Positions 1 to 7,864 of a DNA stretch of 39,258 bases are shown here, in pieces; the stretch's first letter is position 1, and each line of letters opens with the position of its first letter. The notes beneath the pieces were generated by a model. That model saw only the letters and a list, made by a program, of their open reading frames with translations. It made no database searches and was not told the DNA's origin. Source of the DNA: Flavihumibacter sp. CACIAM 22H1. Lineage in GTDB: Bacteria > Bacteroidota > Bacteroidia > Chitinophagales > Chitinophagaceae. The stretch covers positions 1 to 39,258 of the forward strand of contig NZ_LUKG01000041.1 of NCBI RefSeq assembly GCF_001601815.1, given 5' to 3'. The translations under genes and the position numbers were made by a program.

Positions 1-298
1 ACTGGGCATTCGTCACCTCATGGCTATCCATCCAAAATCCCTTTACTTTTACATGGTGGGCAGGCCCTTCTTCCTCCCAGGCCATCTGATCATTGGATCC
101 CATTAAAAATTGCCCGCCAGGAATCCAAACCATTCCGGCCGGCGCTTCCCCGGGAGGCTGCGCACCATCAACCTGATAAGCGTTGCTACCCCCAGCCAAC
201 ACCTCCTGCTTTTCGCGAAAAAGAAAAAACCAAACCCCCAAAGCGGCAAAAAAAGCCAATACTGCTAGTGCGGCAAGTCTGGCAATCGTTTTAATCAT
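1..298 (-). CDS. Formylglycine-generating enzyme (SUMF1/FGE-sulfatase) family protein, N-terminal part only
   Basis: The gene starts at an ATG (complement of 296-298) and runs off the left edge, so only the first 99 residues are visible. Residues 5-28 form a hydrophobic segment followed by a basic cluster, consistent with a signal anchor that places the domain outside the cytoplasm. From about residue 53 the sequence matches the start of the FGE-sulfatase fold: MVWIPGGQFLMGS, then an acidic EEEGP stretch, HHVKVKGFWMD and HEVTNAQ. Family members either oxidise a sulfatase cysteine to formylglycine or have lost that activity. The catalytic cysteines lie near the C-terminus, outside the window, so activity cannot be judged. 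It lies downstream of the M16 unit but is separated from it by a terminator. Family assignment is strong; exact role is unknown. Confidence 0.85.
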   Translation of the reverse strand, partial: MIKTIARLAALAVLAFFAALGVWFFLFREKQEVLAGGSNAYQVDGAQPPGEAPAGMVWIPGGQFLMGSNDQMAWEEEGPAHHVKVKGFWMDSHEVTNAQ

Positions 299-312
299 AG
301 TACGAATTTACC

Positions 313-363
313 AAAAAAATAAGCCGCCTGGGCGGGTCCCAAAGGGTCCATTTCCCAAACGGC
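313..363 (-). terminator. Rho-independent terminator of the protease/M16 unit
   Basis: On the minus strand a 10-bp stem (positions 354-363 with 323-332; eight Watson-Crick pairs and two G-U pairs) closes a 21-nt loop. It is followed by TTA and seven T residues (complement of 313-319). It sits 26 bases after the stop of the zinc-less M16 gene and immediately before the FGE-like gene. It therefore most likely ends the three-gene unit and leaves the FGE-like gene to a separate or read-through transcript. Confidence 0.7.
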
Positions 364-388
364 CTGTTAAGCGCAGTAGCGTCCGTTC

Positions 389-1666
389 TTACACAACTAC
401 CAGCTCATAAAAACTTTCGGGTTGCAGGTATTTCCGGGCAAGCTGCTGTAATTCCTCCGGTTGAATGGTTTTGATGGTTTTTATACTTTGGTAAAAATAA
501 TCTTCCTCCAATCCATTCAGAACTATGTTCTTCCAGCGCCCGATGATATGAAAAGGACCGTCCAGGTCACCCAGGATCGACCCCATCAGGTAATTCCGGA
601 CCAGCATCAGCTCTTCTTCTTCCACCAGTTCATCTCTCAGATCGGCCATTTCATTATATATTTCAAGAATAGCGGCTTCACACACGTCTTTTCCAGCTTC
701 GGTGCTCACCACCCAGGCCGATTGCTGTACATGGTTCTGTAAATAGGAATAAATGCCATAGGTATAACCTTTGTCCTCGCGGATATTATTCATTAATCTC
801 GACCCGAAAAACCCACCCAGGATTGCATTTAAAACCTGTGCACCGAAAAAATCGGGATGGTGGCGATTGGGAAAATCGCGCGCCAGCCGGATGGCTCCCT
901 GTACGCCATTCGGATCATTTACAACCCGGTATTTCCGTTCCAACGCCGGTAGTACCGGTTTCACCGGAACTTCAACCACTCCCCCATGCAGGGGCAGGTC
1001 ACCAAAGGCTGTTTCCAACTGTTCAAAAATGGTAGCCGGTAGTTTCCCTGCAACAAAAAGTATACACTTGCCCGTACGGTAATAGCGGTCGTAAAAAGCA
1101 ATCAAATCAGCTCTTTCCAATGCCGCCAAATCTTCAAAGCGGCTATAGGTGCCATACGGATGCTCAAAGCCAAAAAGGTATTCATCGATTAACCGATTGG
1201 CTACAAAATCGTTTTTTTTCAAATTAACCTCCAGTCGCTGCCGGCTGTTTTGCTGGAATAACAGCAATTCCTCTTCCGGAAAATTGGCATCTGTGAGCAA
1301 TTCCCGGACCAGGGGCAGCAAGCGATGCAGGTGTTTCGTAAGGCTATGGAGTGTAATAGAAGCTGTTTCATTGTAACAGGCTCTGGCCAAACTGGCCCCA
1401 TAATAATCTACCTGTTCATTAATGGCAAAGGCTGATTTCTGTGTAGTGCCATTTTTTAGCAGGAAATTAGCCGCTGTTGCTACCATTCGCTTTTCTTCAT
1501 AACAGTTTCCTGCAAAAAAGATCCACTCTATCTGGATTAACTCTTCTGCCCCTGCATTCACCGCATATACCTCTACTCCATTGCGTAGAACATATTTATC
1601 ATACGGCTTCAATTTCAGGTCAAAGTCTACTGCGTCTTTTATCGGGGGCGCTATTTTTCGATTCAT
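389..1666 (-). CDS. M16 family peptidase-like protein, zinc-site-less partner subunit
   Basis: About 425 residues with the two-lobed M16 (pitrilysin/processing peptidase) architecture. Where the catalytic partner has HxxEH, this protein reads NFLLKNG, so it cannot bind the catalytic zinc. It does keep the C-lobe Arg/Tyr substrate-binding pair in NIREDKGYTYG. Known M16B heterodimers split the work this way, one subunit carrying zinc and the other the R/Y pair. The start is placed at the ATG complementary to 1664-1666 because the N-terminus MNRKIAPPIKDAV is what I recall for relatives, and it begins 31 bases after the upstream stop. A longer frame reaches 1750 but would overlap the upstream gene by 53 bases. 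Last gene of the protease unit. No signal peptide is evident, so location is uncertain. Confidence 0.9.
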   Translation of the reverse strand: MNRKIAPPIKDAVDFDLKLKPYDKYVLRNGVEVYAVNAGAEELIQIEWIFFAGNCYEEKRMVATAANFLLKNGTTQKSAFAINEQVDYYGASLARACYNETASITLHSLTKHLHRLLPLVRELLTDANFPEEELLLFQQNSRQRLEVNLKKNDFVANRLIDEYLFGFEHPYGTYSRFEDLAALERADLIAFYDRYYRTGKCILFVAGKLPATIFEQLETAFGDLPLHGGVVEVPVKPVLPALERKYRVVNDPNGVQGAIRLARDFPNRHHPDFFGAQVLNAILGGFFGSRLMNNIREDKGYTYGIYSYLQNHVQQSAWVVSTEAGKDVCEAAILEIYNEMADLRDELVEEEELMLVRNYLMGSILGDLDGPFHIIGRWKNIVLNGLEEDYFYQSIKTIKTIQPEELQQLARKYLQPESFYELVVV

Positions 1667-1697
1667 AAAGAAAGAGGGTGAAAGCTTGTTTTCACTT

Positions 1698-2942
1698 TCA
1701 CTGGTTATTTTTTGCTCTATAATATAATGTGTGACTATTTTTCTCTTCAAAAATCCGGCGGCTTAGTTCAACCAACTGGTCAGCTGTTACTTCGTTGTAG
1801 CGCGACAGCTCGGTATTCATCAGGTTAGCATCTCCTAATAATTCATAATAGGCTAGGCTGGCGGCACGGTTCATTACACTCATATCCTCAAAGGCCATGG
1901 TGCTTTCCGTTTTATTTTTAACCTTTTCCAGTTCCATGGCTGTAACACCTTCGTTCATGAGTAAGTCCAGCTGCGCCTGTACCGCCAGTTCGGCATCTTC
2001 CGGCCGAACGCCTTTTACCAGTTTTCCATCGATGCAAATCAGTCCGGCGTCTGTGGAACCAAAATGATAACAGTCAATATTAGTAAACAACTGCTTTTCC
2101 TTAACAAGGGATTGGTATAACCGGGAGGAAGCTCCCCCGCCAAGGATATCCGTAATTAAATCTGCCACATAATAGTCGGGATCAAGCCTCGCCGGCATAT
2201 GCCAGGTTTTCAAAAATGCGTCTACCGGAACATCGGCCGTAATATCCATTCTGCGGGCAACCTGCTGTTCCAGCTCCTGCGGAACCGTTCGGTTGTATTT
2301 ATCGCCTGCCGGGATATCTCCAAACCATTTCACAGCAAGTTCGTACACTTGTTCCGTTACTACATTCCCCGCTACCACCAGGATGGCATTGACAGGGTTA
2401 TAGTGTTTTTTGAAGAAATTTTTTACGTCATCCAGGCTGGCTTCTTCCACATGCCTCAGTTCTTTCCCGATCGTCATCCAGCGATAGGGATGATTTTCAT
2501 AGGCCATCTCCCGCATTTTAAACCAGATATCGCCGTAAGGCCGGTTGATATAATGTTCCTTAAATTCCTCGCAAACAACTTTCCGCTGAACATCGAGGCT
2601 TTTTTTGCTGAAGGCCAGGCTCAGCATCCGGTCACTCTCCAGCCAAAAGGCGGTTTCTATATTGGCCGAAGGCAGCTGGCAATAATAATTGGTGAGGTCA
2701 TTGGTGGTATAAGCGTTGTTTTCGCCACCGGCTTTCTGCAATTCATCATCGTATTCCGGAATATTAATACTTCCTCCGAACATCAGGTGTTCAAAAAGAT
2801 GGGCAAAACCGGTACGCTCGGGGTCTTCATCCCTTGCTCCTACATCATATAATACATTCACCACTGCCATTGGAGTACTGTTGTCTTCATGAACAAGTAC
2901 TCTTAAACCATTTGGCAGAACAAATCTTGAAAATTGAATCAT
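1698..2942 (-). CDS. M16 family zinc metallopeptidase, catalytic subunit
   Basis: 414 residues, the usual length for an M16B subunit. The inverted zinc motif is H48-L-F-E51-H52, followed by MFGGS as in active members. The third zinc ligand should be one of the glutamates in VVCEEFKEH (residues 122-130). The C-lobe position that usually has Arg and Tyr reads LVKEKQLFTN, so the R/Y pair is degenerate here and is supplied by the downstream partner. It probably cleaves peptides or processes small proteins as a heterodimer. No signal peptide is seen. It lies 24 bases after the aspartyl protease gene and 31 bases before its partner, so all three are likely co-transcribed. Confidence 0.93.
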   Translation of the reverse strand: MIQFSRFVLPNGLRVLVHEDNSTPMAVVNVLYDVGARDEDPERTGFAHLFEHLMFGGSINIPEYDDELQKAGGENNAYTTNDLTNYYCQLPSANIETAFWLESDRMLSLAFSKKSLDVQRKVVCEEFKEHYINRPYGDIWFKMREMAYENHPYRWMTIGKELRHVEEASLDDVKNFFKKHYNPVNAILVVAGNVVTEQVYELAVKWFGDIPAGDKYNRTVPQELEQQVARRMDITADVPVDAFLKTWHMPARLDPDYYVADLITDILGGGASSRLYQSLVKEKQLFTNIDCYHFGSTDAGLICIDGKLVKGVRPEDAELAVQAQLDLLMNEGVTAMELEKVKNKTESTMAFEDMSVMNRAASLAYYELLGDANLMNTELSRYNEVTADQLVELSRRIFEEKNSHTLYYRAKNNQ

Positions 2943-2966
2943 GGTGCAAACTTAACTCAAAAGACT

Positions 2967-4184
2967 TCATTTCTTCCGTTTGAGTATACTACCCACTTTC
3001 ATGTAGAGTTCTTCCAGGTCTCCGTCGGCTTGCCTCACCACCAGAAATTTTAAGCGGACGCCGGTTTGCTGCAGCATACTCCTGTAGGCCTGGATGTTCC
3101 GGCTCATATTATTATCTACCGCTATGATAATATCGCCTACTTTGAACCCCGCATTTTCAGCCGGGGAACCGGGCATTATATCGGTGACGGTAACCTGCCC
3201 ATCGATAAAATAGAACCCCAAACCCGTATAGGCATAGTCAAACGCTTCCCGGAAATGCCGGTTAGGAGTCAGGTAAATTTCACGACGCTCATAATTCAGG
3301 ATAACATTGAAGCGGCGGAGCAGATCGTTTCCAATTAAACCGCCCAGGTAGGGATAGGAGGTAACATTAAATTCGTCTTCAAAAATAAAGGTTGGTACCC
3401 GCCTGAATTTATAGGGGCCAATTCTAAGCTCTTTGGTAGTGGTCAGTTTCATAAAGGTTTTACCCCCCAGGCCTTCTGCCTGTGTTGTCCAGAACTTTTT
3501 CTTCTTACTGAAAACACTGCTGTCGGTTATAAAATCTTCTGTAAGGAGAAGAGACAGGCCGGCGCCGGTATCAAAAAAGAACCGGGTATTGATCTTTGTT
3601 TCTTCCCGGATGCGATTGGTTGTTACCGGTATGGTTGCCAGATTAGGGCGTATCATAAACCCGCCTTTGGGATACCTGATGGACCCCTTGGTATATACAG
3701 AGATGCGGTTGGTATCATAATCCAGTTTTACAATATATCTTGAAAAAAAGCTATATCCTATAATACCATCGATATGTTCACCATAAACACTGGTCAGGAT
3801 TTCATAATCATTTACATGGAAATGGAGGCTATCGACCGTTAACCCGGGAAAATGGAGGGAATTATTATAAGAGAACCGTACTTTTTTAACGCCGGCAATA
3901 CCCCTGATGGTGCGGTCGGTAGCTTCTGTCGGAATTTTCAACCGATCCACCGTACTTGAATCCAGGGATATACCTCCGCTACCGGTATCTAATATAAACG
4001 TAAGGGAATCAGGGTATTGGTTCAGTTTCGCACGCAGGGTAACCACCCCTCCGCTATACATCCGGAAACCGAAACTGGTAATATGCTGCGCCGGCGGCTG
4101 GGAAAAATATTCCTGCGCAGCCAGGGGCCAGGCAAAGCTGGTCAGCAGTAGTATAGTAAGCAGTGTAGTTAGCAGGTTACGCAC
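2967..4184 (-). CDS. Exported retropepsin-like aspartyl protease with C-terminal PDZ domain
   Basis: 405 residues. Residues 1-24 are a signal peptide ending LAAQ. Two aspartyl-protease active-site repeats are visible: ILDTGSGGI (Asp66) and FFDTGAGLS (Asp205), each followed by a hydrophobic-hydrophobic-Gly element (DGIIGYSFF and GGLIGNDLL), so one chain holds both halves of the active site. A PDZ domain occupies roughly 318-395 (GLGFYFIDG, then PGSPAENAGFKVGDIIIAVD) and would bind C-terminal tails of substrates or partners. The start is a GTG (complement of 4182-4184), because an in-frame TGA lies directly upstream and no ATG is available. It likely acts in the periplasm or at the cell surface on misfolded or secreted proteins. 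First gene of a unit with two M16 genes, and divergent from mqnC. Confidence 0.9.
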   Translation of the reverse strand: MRNLLTTLLTILLLTSFAWPLAAQEYFSQPPAQHITSFGFRMYSGGVVTLRAKLNQYPDSLTFILDTGSGGISLDSSTVDRLKIPTEATDRTIRGIAGVKKVRFSYNNSLHFPGLTVDSLHFHVNDYEILTSVYGEHIDGIIGYSFFSRYIVKLDYDTNRISVYTKGSIRYPKGGFMIRPNLATIPVTTNRIREETKINTRFFFDTGAGLSLLLTEDFITDSSVFSKKKKFWTTQAEGLGGKTFMKLTTTKELRIGPYKFRRVPTFIFEDEFNVTSYPYLGGLIGNDLLRRFNVILNYERREIYLTPNRHFREAFDYAYTGLGFYFIDGQVTVTDIMPGSPAENAGFKVGDIIIAVDNNMSRNIQAYRSMLQQTGVRLKFLVVRQADGDLEELYMKVGSILKRKK

Positions 4185-4237
4185 TCAATGAATTTACAAT
4201 CAAATTAAGTGCTGTCCATACCAATTGGCACAAATAA

Positions 4238-4271
4238 TTTACGCCTATCCAACCTTCACCGCCTAATTTTG
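4238..4271 (+). promoter_or_regulatory. Possible Bacteroidota-type promoter for mqnC
   Basis: TAATTTTG at 4264-4271 fits the Bacteroidota -7 element TAnnTTTG exactly. A TTTA at 4238-4241 lies 22 bases upstream as a poor match to the -33 TTTG. The element is 27 bases before the mqnC ATG, a sensible leader length. The -33 match is weak, so this is tentative. Confidence 0.35.
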
Positions 4272-4298
4272 TTGGTCATAATGGACTAAAATCGCATC

Positions 4299-5423
4299 AT
4301 GCAATTAGCTGAACTGTACCGTAAAGCACTGAATTTTGAATTCCTGACTATTGAAGAGGCTGTTTTCCTGTTTCACCAGGCACCTTTAGCCGATTTAATG
4401 CAGGTAGCAGATACGCTCCGAAAAATTCAGGTACCCCATGGAAAAGTTACCTGGATCATTGACCGCAATATGAACACCACCAATGTTTGTATTGCCAATT
4501 GTAAGTTTTGCAATTTTTACCGCATACCCGGGCATGCGGAAGCGTATATCACCGATATTGATACGTATAAGCTTAAAATTGAAGAAACCTTTAAATATGG
4601 CGGCGAACAGTTGTTGTTACAGGGTGGTCATCATCCCGAACTCGGGCTGGCTTATTATGTAGATTTATTTAAACAATTGAAGCAACTGTTTCCGGCGCTT
4701 AAATTGCATGCTTTGGGCCCGCCGGAAGTTGCACATATCTGCAAGCTGGAGAAAAAATCGCACTACGAAGTACTCAAAGCCCTGAAAGATGCGGGTATGG
4801 ATTCCCTGCCGGGCCCGGGTGCAGAAATTCTTGTAGACCGGGTTCGCCGGCTTATCAGCAAAGGAAAATGTGGTTCACAGGAATGGCTGGATATTATGCA
4901 CGAAGCGCATAAACTTAACCTGACTACCTCCGGCACCATGATGTTTGGTCATGTTGAAACTATTGAAGAGCGGATGGAGCACCTGGTGAAATTAAGAGCG
5001 GTACAGGCAAAAAAACCGGATGGTGTAAAAGGATTTGTTGCGTTTATTCCCTGGACTTTCCAGGATGTGGATACCCTGCTTACCCGGATTCGGGGCGTGC
5101 ATAACCTTACAACTTCCGAAGAGTATATCCGAATGATTGCCATCAGCCGGATTATGTTACCTAATATCAAAAACATTCAGGCCAGTTGGCTGACGGTGGG
5201 TAAAGAAGTTGCCCAGCTTTGTTTACAGGCAGGTGCCAACGATTTTGGCAGTATTATGATAGAGGAGAACGTGGTAAGTGCTGCGGGGGCGCCACACCGG
5301 TTTACTTATAAAACCATCCAGGCAGCTATCCGGGAAGCCGGATTTGAACCACAACTCAGAAACCAGCAATATGAGTTCCGGGAACTGCCTGCACAGATAC
5401 AGGAGCAGGTGATAAATTATTGA
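4299..5423 (+). CDS. mqnC: Cyclic dehypoxanthinyl futalosine synthase (radical SAM)
   Basis: 374 residues, full length for MqnC. The radical-SAM cluster motif is C64-IAN-C68-KF-C71, followed by NFYRIPGH and the family stretch GGEQLLLQGGHHP. Further landmarks include LPGPGAEIL and TTSGTMMFGH. MqnC converts dehypoxanthine futalosine to its cyclic form in the futalosine route to menaquinone, using a 4Fe-4S cluster and S-adenosylmethionine in the cytoplasm. It stands alone here; other mqn genes are not in the window, which is usual for Bacteroidota where they are scattered. The gene starts at an ATG, is divergent from the aspartyl protease and convergent with the DUF3570 gene. Confidence 0.95.
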   Translation: MQLAELYRKALNFEFLTIEEAVFLFHQAPLADLMQVADTLRKIQVPHGKVTWIIDRNMNTTNVCIANCKFCNFYRIPGHAEAYITDIDTYKLKIEETFKYGGEQLLLQGGHHPELGLAYYVDLFKQLKQLFPALKLHALGPPEVAHICKLEKKSHYEVLKALKDAGMDSLPGPGAEILVDRVRRLISKGKCGSQEWLDIMHEAHKLNLTTSGTMMFGHVETIEERMEHLVKLRAVQAKKPDGVKGFVAFIPWTFQDVDTLLTRIRGVHNLTTSEEYIRMIAISRIMLPNIKNIQASWLTVGKEVAQLCLQAGANDFGSIMIEENVVSAAGAPHRFTYKTIQAAIREAGFEPQLRNQQYEFRELPAQIQEQVINY

Positions 5424-5430
5424 GGAAAGG

Positions 5431-5468
5431 GAGAAGGGGGAAAGACAACACAGTTCTCCCTCCTTCTC
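5431..5468. terminator. Purine/pyrimidine-rich imperfect hairpin between convergent genes
   Basis: The 59-base gap between mqnC and the DUF3570 gene is one long purine tract followed by its pyrimidine complement. The best stem pairs GAGAAGGGGG (5431-5440) with CCTCCTTCTC (5459-5468), with one G-T pair, and extends weakly outwards. A short T run (5478-5481) follows on the plus strand. It could serve as a terminator in both directions. The U tracts are weak, so confidence is moderate. Confidence 0.45.
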
Positions 5469-5482
5469 CTTCCTCCCTTTTC

Positions 5483-6673
5483 TCACTTCCACTTCAGGTG
5501 TAAGGAAACAATATTCGACTGCAGGGTATTAGACCTGGTATAATGTCCGTACCTGAGTTCAATGCTGTTGAAGTGCTGAATTCCCAGTACTCCGTTTGGC
5601 GGTGCAAGCCGTATACCCGTTCCAAAGAAATGACTGGTAAATTTTGACAAATCAAAATTGCTGCTATAGAATTCCTTGCCAGGAGCATGTGTAAGGTAAG
5701 GCGCAAAATAGTCTATCCCGGTTTGCTGGTAGTAGCGGTAAAAGGGTGAAACAGAAAAAAATGGATTTATTTTGACCGAAGTTTCCAGGCTGGCGGTATG
5801 CGCTCGTAGTCCCCAGTTATCAAAATAATAGCGGTAGTAAGATCGGAGCACTAAGCGGTCTCCGGCAAAATAATTAGCGCGAAAGCCCAGTGGAACTTTA
5901 AACCGGCTGTCTGGCAATCGCTCCACATGAACGGTTCCATTTGTAAAATAAACCCGGTTAAAGGGGAGCGATAAATAGCCCTTTTGTTGCACCAGGTCCA
6001 GCAAAAACGCTAGTTGAAACCGTTGGTTAATAATTTGCGACCAGGAGGTAGACAGGCTATAGGAGTTTCTGCTATCAGTGCCGCGTTTCAGGGGATCCGG
6101 GGAATTGCCGTCTCTTAGTTCAATAGGGTAAATAAGGCGCACCTGATCAAGATAAACCTGTCCTTTTACGGTAAGTTCCCCCATTTTATTGGCTGTTTTT
6201 TTAGAGCCATGCAGGTTAGCGCCTATGGAGGTATAATCGAATTCGCCACTGTAGGAGAGCCCTCCTCCCCATTCGGTTCCTTTTTGTTCGTTTTCGCGGC
6301 TAAACGAAAAAGACGGATAAATCCGGGTATCTGAATAGGACGCCGAACTAACAGTTTTGGGGTCAATCTTATCAGAGGACGCGGATGTATAGTGATCTAA
6401 TCCGATATCTGCCGACCAGGTTTGTTTACGGTTTAAATGATCATAGCGGATCAGTTTTACTTCCAGGGAATTGGAAATATCGGTTAGTTTTTGGGAGCCG
6501 ATACCGCCGGTTACAGCGGCATGATCTCCATCCTGGTGATAATAACTGGATACGAGGTTAATTTCATCGATCTTTAGTTTACGGGATCGGTAACTGCTGT
6601 CCGGGTTCGATTGTGAAAAGGCAGCGAGTAAACCAATATACAGTCCAACGACTGTCAGGCATATTTTTTTCAT
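5483..6673 (-). CDS. DUF3570 family protein, probable outer-membrane beta-barrel
   Basis: 396 residues with a signal peptide (residues 1-20, ending AAFS before QSNP). The rest is rich in alternating, aromatic-containing beta-strand segments, as in outer-membrane barrels. The last strand ends VSLHLKWK. The sequence matches what I know of the DUF3570 family, including the early block DEINLVSSYYHQDGDHAAVTGG and GLDHYTSASSDKID. The family has no established function. A VSSASYS tract near residues 108-114, just after a conserved Asp, loosely resembles an ApbE flavinylation site, but this is speculative. The gene lies 25 bases after the DUF4266 gene and is last in the thioredoxin-ApbE-DUF4266-DUF3570 unit. 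That context suggests an envelope redox or metal role. Confidence 0.85.
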   Translation of the reverse strand: MKKICLTVVGLYIGLLAAFSQSNPDSSYRSRKLKIDEINLVSSYYHQDGDHAAVTGGIGSQKLTDISNSLEVKLIRYDHLNRKQTWSADIGLDHYTSASSDKIDPKTVSSASYSDTRIYPSFSFSRENEQKGTEWGGGLSYSGEFDYTSIGANLHGSKKTANKMGELTVKGQVYLDQVRLIYPIELRDGNSPDPLKRGTDSRNSYSLSTSWSQIINQRFQLAFLLDLVQQKGYLSLPFNRVYFTNGTVHVERLPDSRFKVPLGFRANYFAGDRLVLRSYYRYYFDNWGLRAHTASLETSVKINPFFSVSPFYRYYQQTGIDYFAPYLTHAPGKEFYSSNFDLSKFTSHFFGTGIRLAPPNGVLGIQHFNSIELRYGHYTRSNTLQSNIVSLHLKWK

Positions 6674-6698
6674 TCAATACGGTTCTTACTTGATAAAC

Positions 6699-6911
6699 TT
6701 AATTACATCCGCAGCCGCCCCCTGATTTGCCTGCATTGGCACCCGAAGCGCCTTCCCGGTAGGATTGAAAACTGAGTTCGGTCTTTTCAATTTTCCGGTT
6801 GCTTAATATCATTTCCGCGTCGTTCAGGCGATTTTTTTGGAACTCCTTTACTACCTGGCAGCCGCTGGTTCCTACCAGCAGCAGCAATACCCACCCTGCG
6901 TTCTTGCTCAT
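6699..6911 (-). CDS. DUF4266 mini-lipoprotein with C-terminal GGGCGCN
   Basis: 70 residues. Residues 1-18 are a lipoprotein signal ending TSGC, so Cys18 would be lipidated. The middle (24-48) is a charged, probably helical segment (FQKNRLNDAEMILSNRK). It is followed by SFQSYREGASGANAG and the glycine-rich tail GGGCGCN, with Cys67 and Cys69. I recognise the DUF4266 pattern; no function is established. The EGAS tract at 53-56 is near the [ST]GA[ST] core of ApbE target sites, and the paired cysteines could bind metal or be reduced by the unit's thioredoxin. The ATG overlaps the ApbE stop (ATGA), so translation is coupled. An alternative is a peptide precursor matured by its neighbours, but no peptidase or exporter is linked. 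Confidence 0.8.
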   Translation of the reverse strand: MSKNAGWVLLLLVGTSGCQVVKEFQKNRLNDAEMILSNRKIEKTELSFQSYREGASGANAGKSGGGCGCN

Positions 6912-7864
6912 ATTAATTGTATATTTCTTGTTGTGTGAAGCCGATTATTTTCATCAATTACCAACGCAGCAACTTGCTTCATCTGGTTCAGAAGATCAAG
7001 TCCTACTGTTTTACCCATCACCATTACCGGTGTGGCAAGTGCATCTGATAATTCGGCATAGGGGCTGATGATGGTTACACTTTTGATGCCACTTACCGGC
7101 ATACCGGTTCGGGGATCAATGGTATGCGAATACCGTTTTCCACCAATTTCCACGAACTTTTCATAATTACCCGAGGTGGCCACCGACATATCGGTTATAT
7201 TGATATAAGAAAACAGGTGGTTGGCGGCTCTTGGATCGGCAATGCCAATGGTCCAGGGTTCACCGTTTTCCTGTTTACCCCAGGCAGTTAAATCGCCGGA
7301 CGCATTTACGATACCTGTTGTTACGCCCTCTTTTACCAAAAGTTCTTTAGCGCGGTCTGCGGCATAACCTTTTCCAATACCACCGAATCCGATCCGCATT
7401 CCTTTTTCTTTCAGGAAAACCGTTTTGTTCAGGGGGTCCACTTCAATATTCTGGTAATTAATCAGGCGAACCGACTTTTTGGCCAGTGCAGGGCTTGGAA
7501 GTTTTTTCATGTTCAGATCAAAATTCCAGAGGCTCTTATCCAGGGAGCCATAGGAGAGGTCAAATGCGCCCTGGGTCAGGGTCGAAATGCGCTGTGCCCG
7601 TTGAATTAACGCCAGTACTTCTCCCGAAACCTCTACCGGTGCCAGCCCGGCCATTTCATTAATCCGGTTGGTTTCACTATCGGGTTGAAAGGTGGTCAGC
7701 AGCGCTTCAATTCTCCTGATTTCGTCCACTGCAAAACGGATCAATTCTTCGGCGCGCTCCGGATCGGGTTCCTGGATCGTGAGTTCAAAGCGATTACCCA
7801 TTAATTTGAGCGCGCGTTTTACTAGGGTAGTGCTTTTCTCCGGAAGGGTGGTTCTGTTATTCAT
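6908..7864 (-). CDS. apbE: FAD:protein FMN transferase (ApbE family)
   Basis: 318 residues. ApbE enzymes attach FMN from FAD to a Ser or Thr of a target protein. Conserved blocks are all present: GGIGKGYAADR (161-171), NASGD (187-191), ATSGNYE (229-235), HTIDPRTG (247-254) and the metal-site DALAT (274-278). It therefore looks catalytically competent. Unusually, I see no signal peptide or lipobox: the N-terminus is polar and charged before LMGNRFELTI, the usual start of the fold. The enzyme may therefore work in the cytoplasm, before its substrate is exported. Its start overlaps the thioredoxin stop by 8 bases and its stop overlaps the DUF4266 start by 4. No NqrC, RnfG or other standard FMN-binding target is nearby, so the substrate is probably a neighbour or is encoded elsewhere. 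Confidence 0.93.
   Translation of the reverse strand: MNNRTTLPEKSTTLVKRALKLMGNRFELTIQEPDPERAEELIRFAVDEIRRIEALLTTFQPDSETNRINEMAGLAPVEVSGEVLALIQRAQRISTLTQGAFDLSYGSLDKSLWNFDLNMKKLPSPALAKKSVRLINYQNIEVDPLNKTVFLKEKGMRIGFGGIGKGYAADRAKELLVKEGVTTGIVNASGDLTAWGKQENGEPWTIGIADPRAANHLFSYINITDMSVATSGNYEKFVEIGGKRYSHTIDPRTGMPVSGIKSVTIISPYAELSDALATPVMVMGKTVGLDLLNQMKQVAALVIDENNRLHTTRNIQLI

Noticed and set aside
1667-1750. Upstream extension of the zinc-less M16 gene to 1750
   Set aside because: The extra 28 residues do not resemble the family N-terminus and would overlap the upstream gene by 53 bases.
2199-2852. Open frame of about 217 codons antisense to the catalytic M16 gene
   Set aside because: Mirror of a confident gene, with no domain or supporting context.
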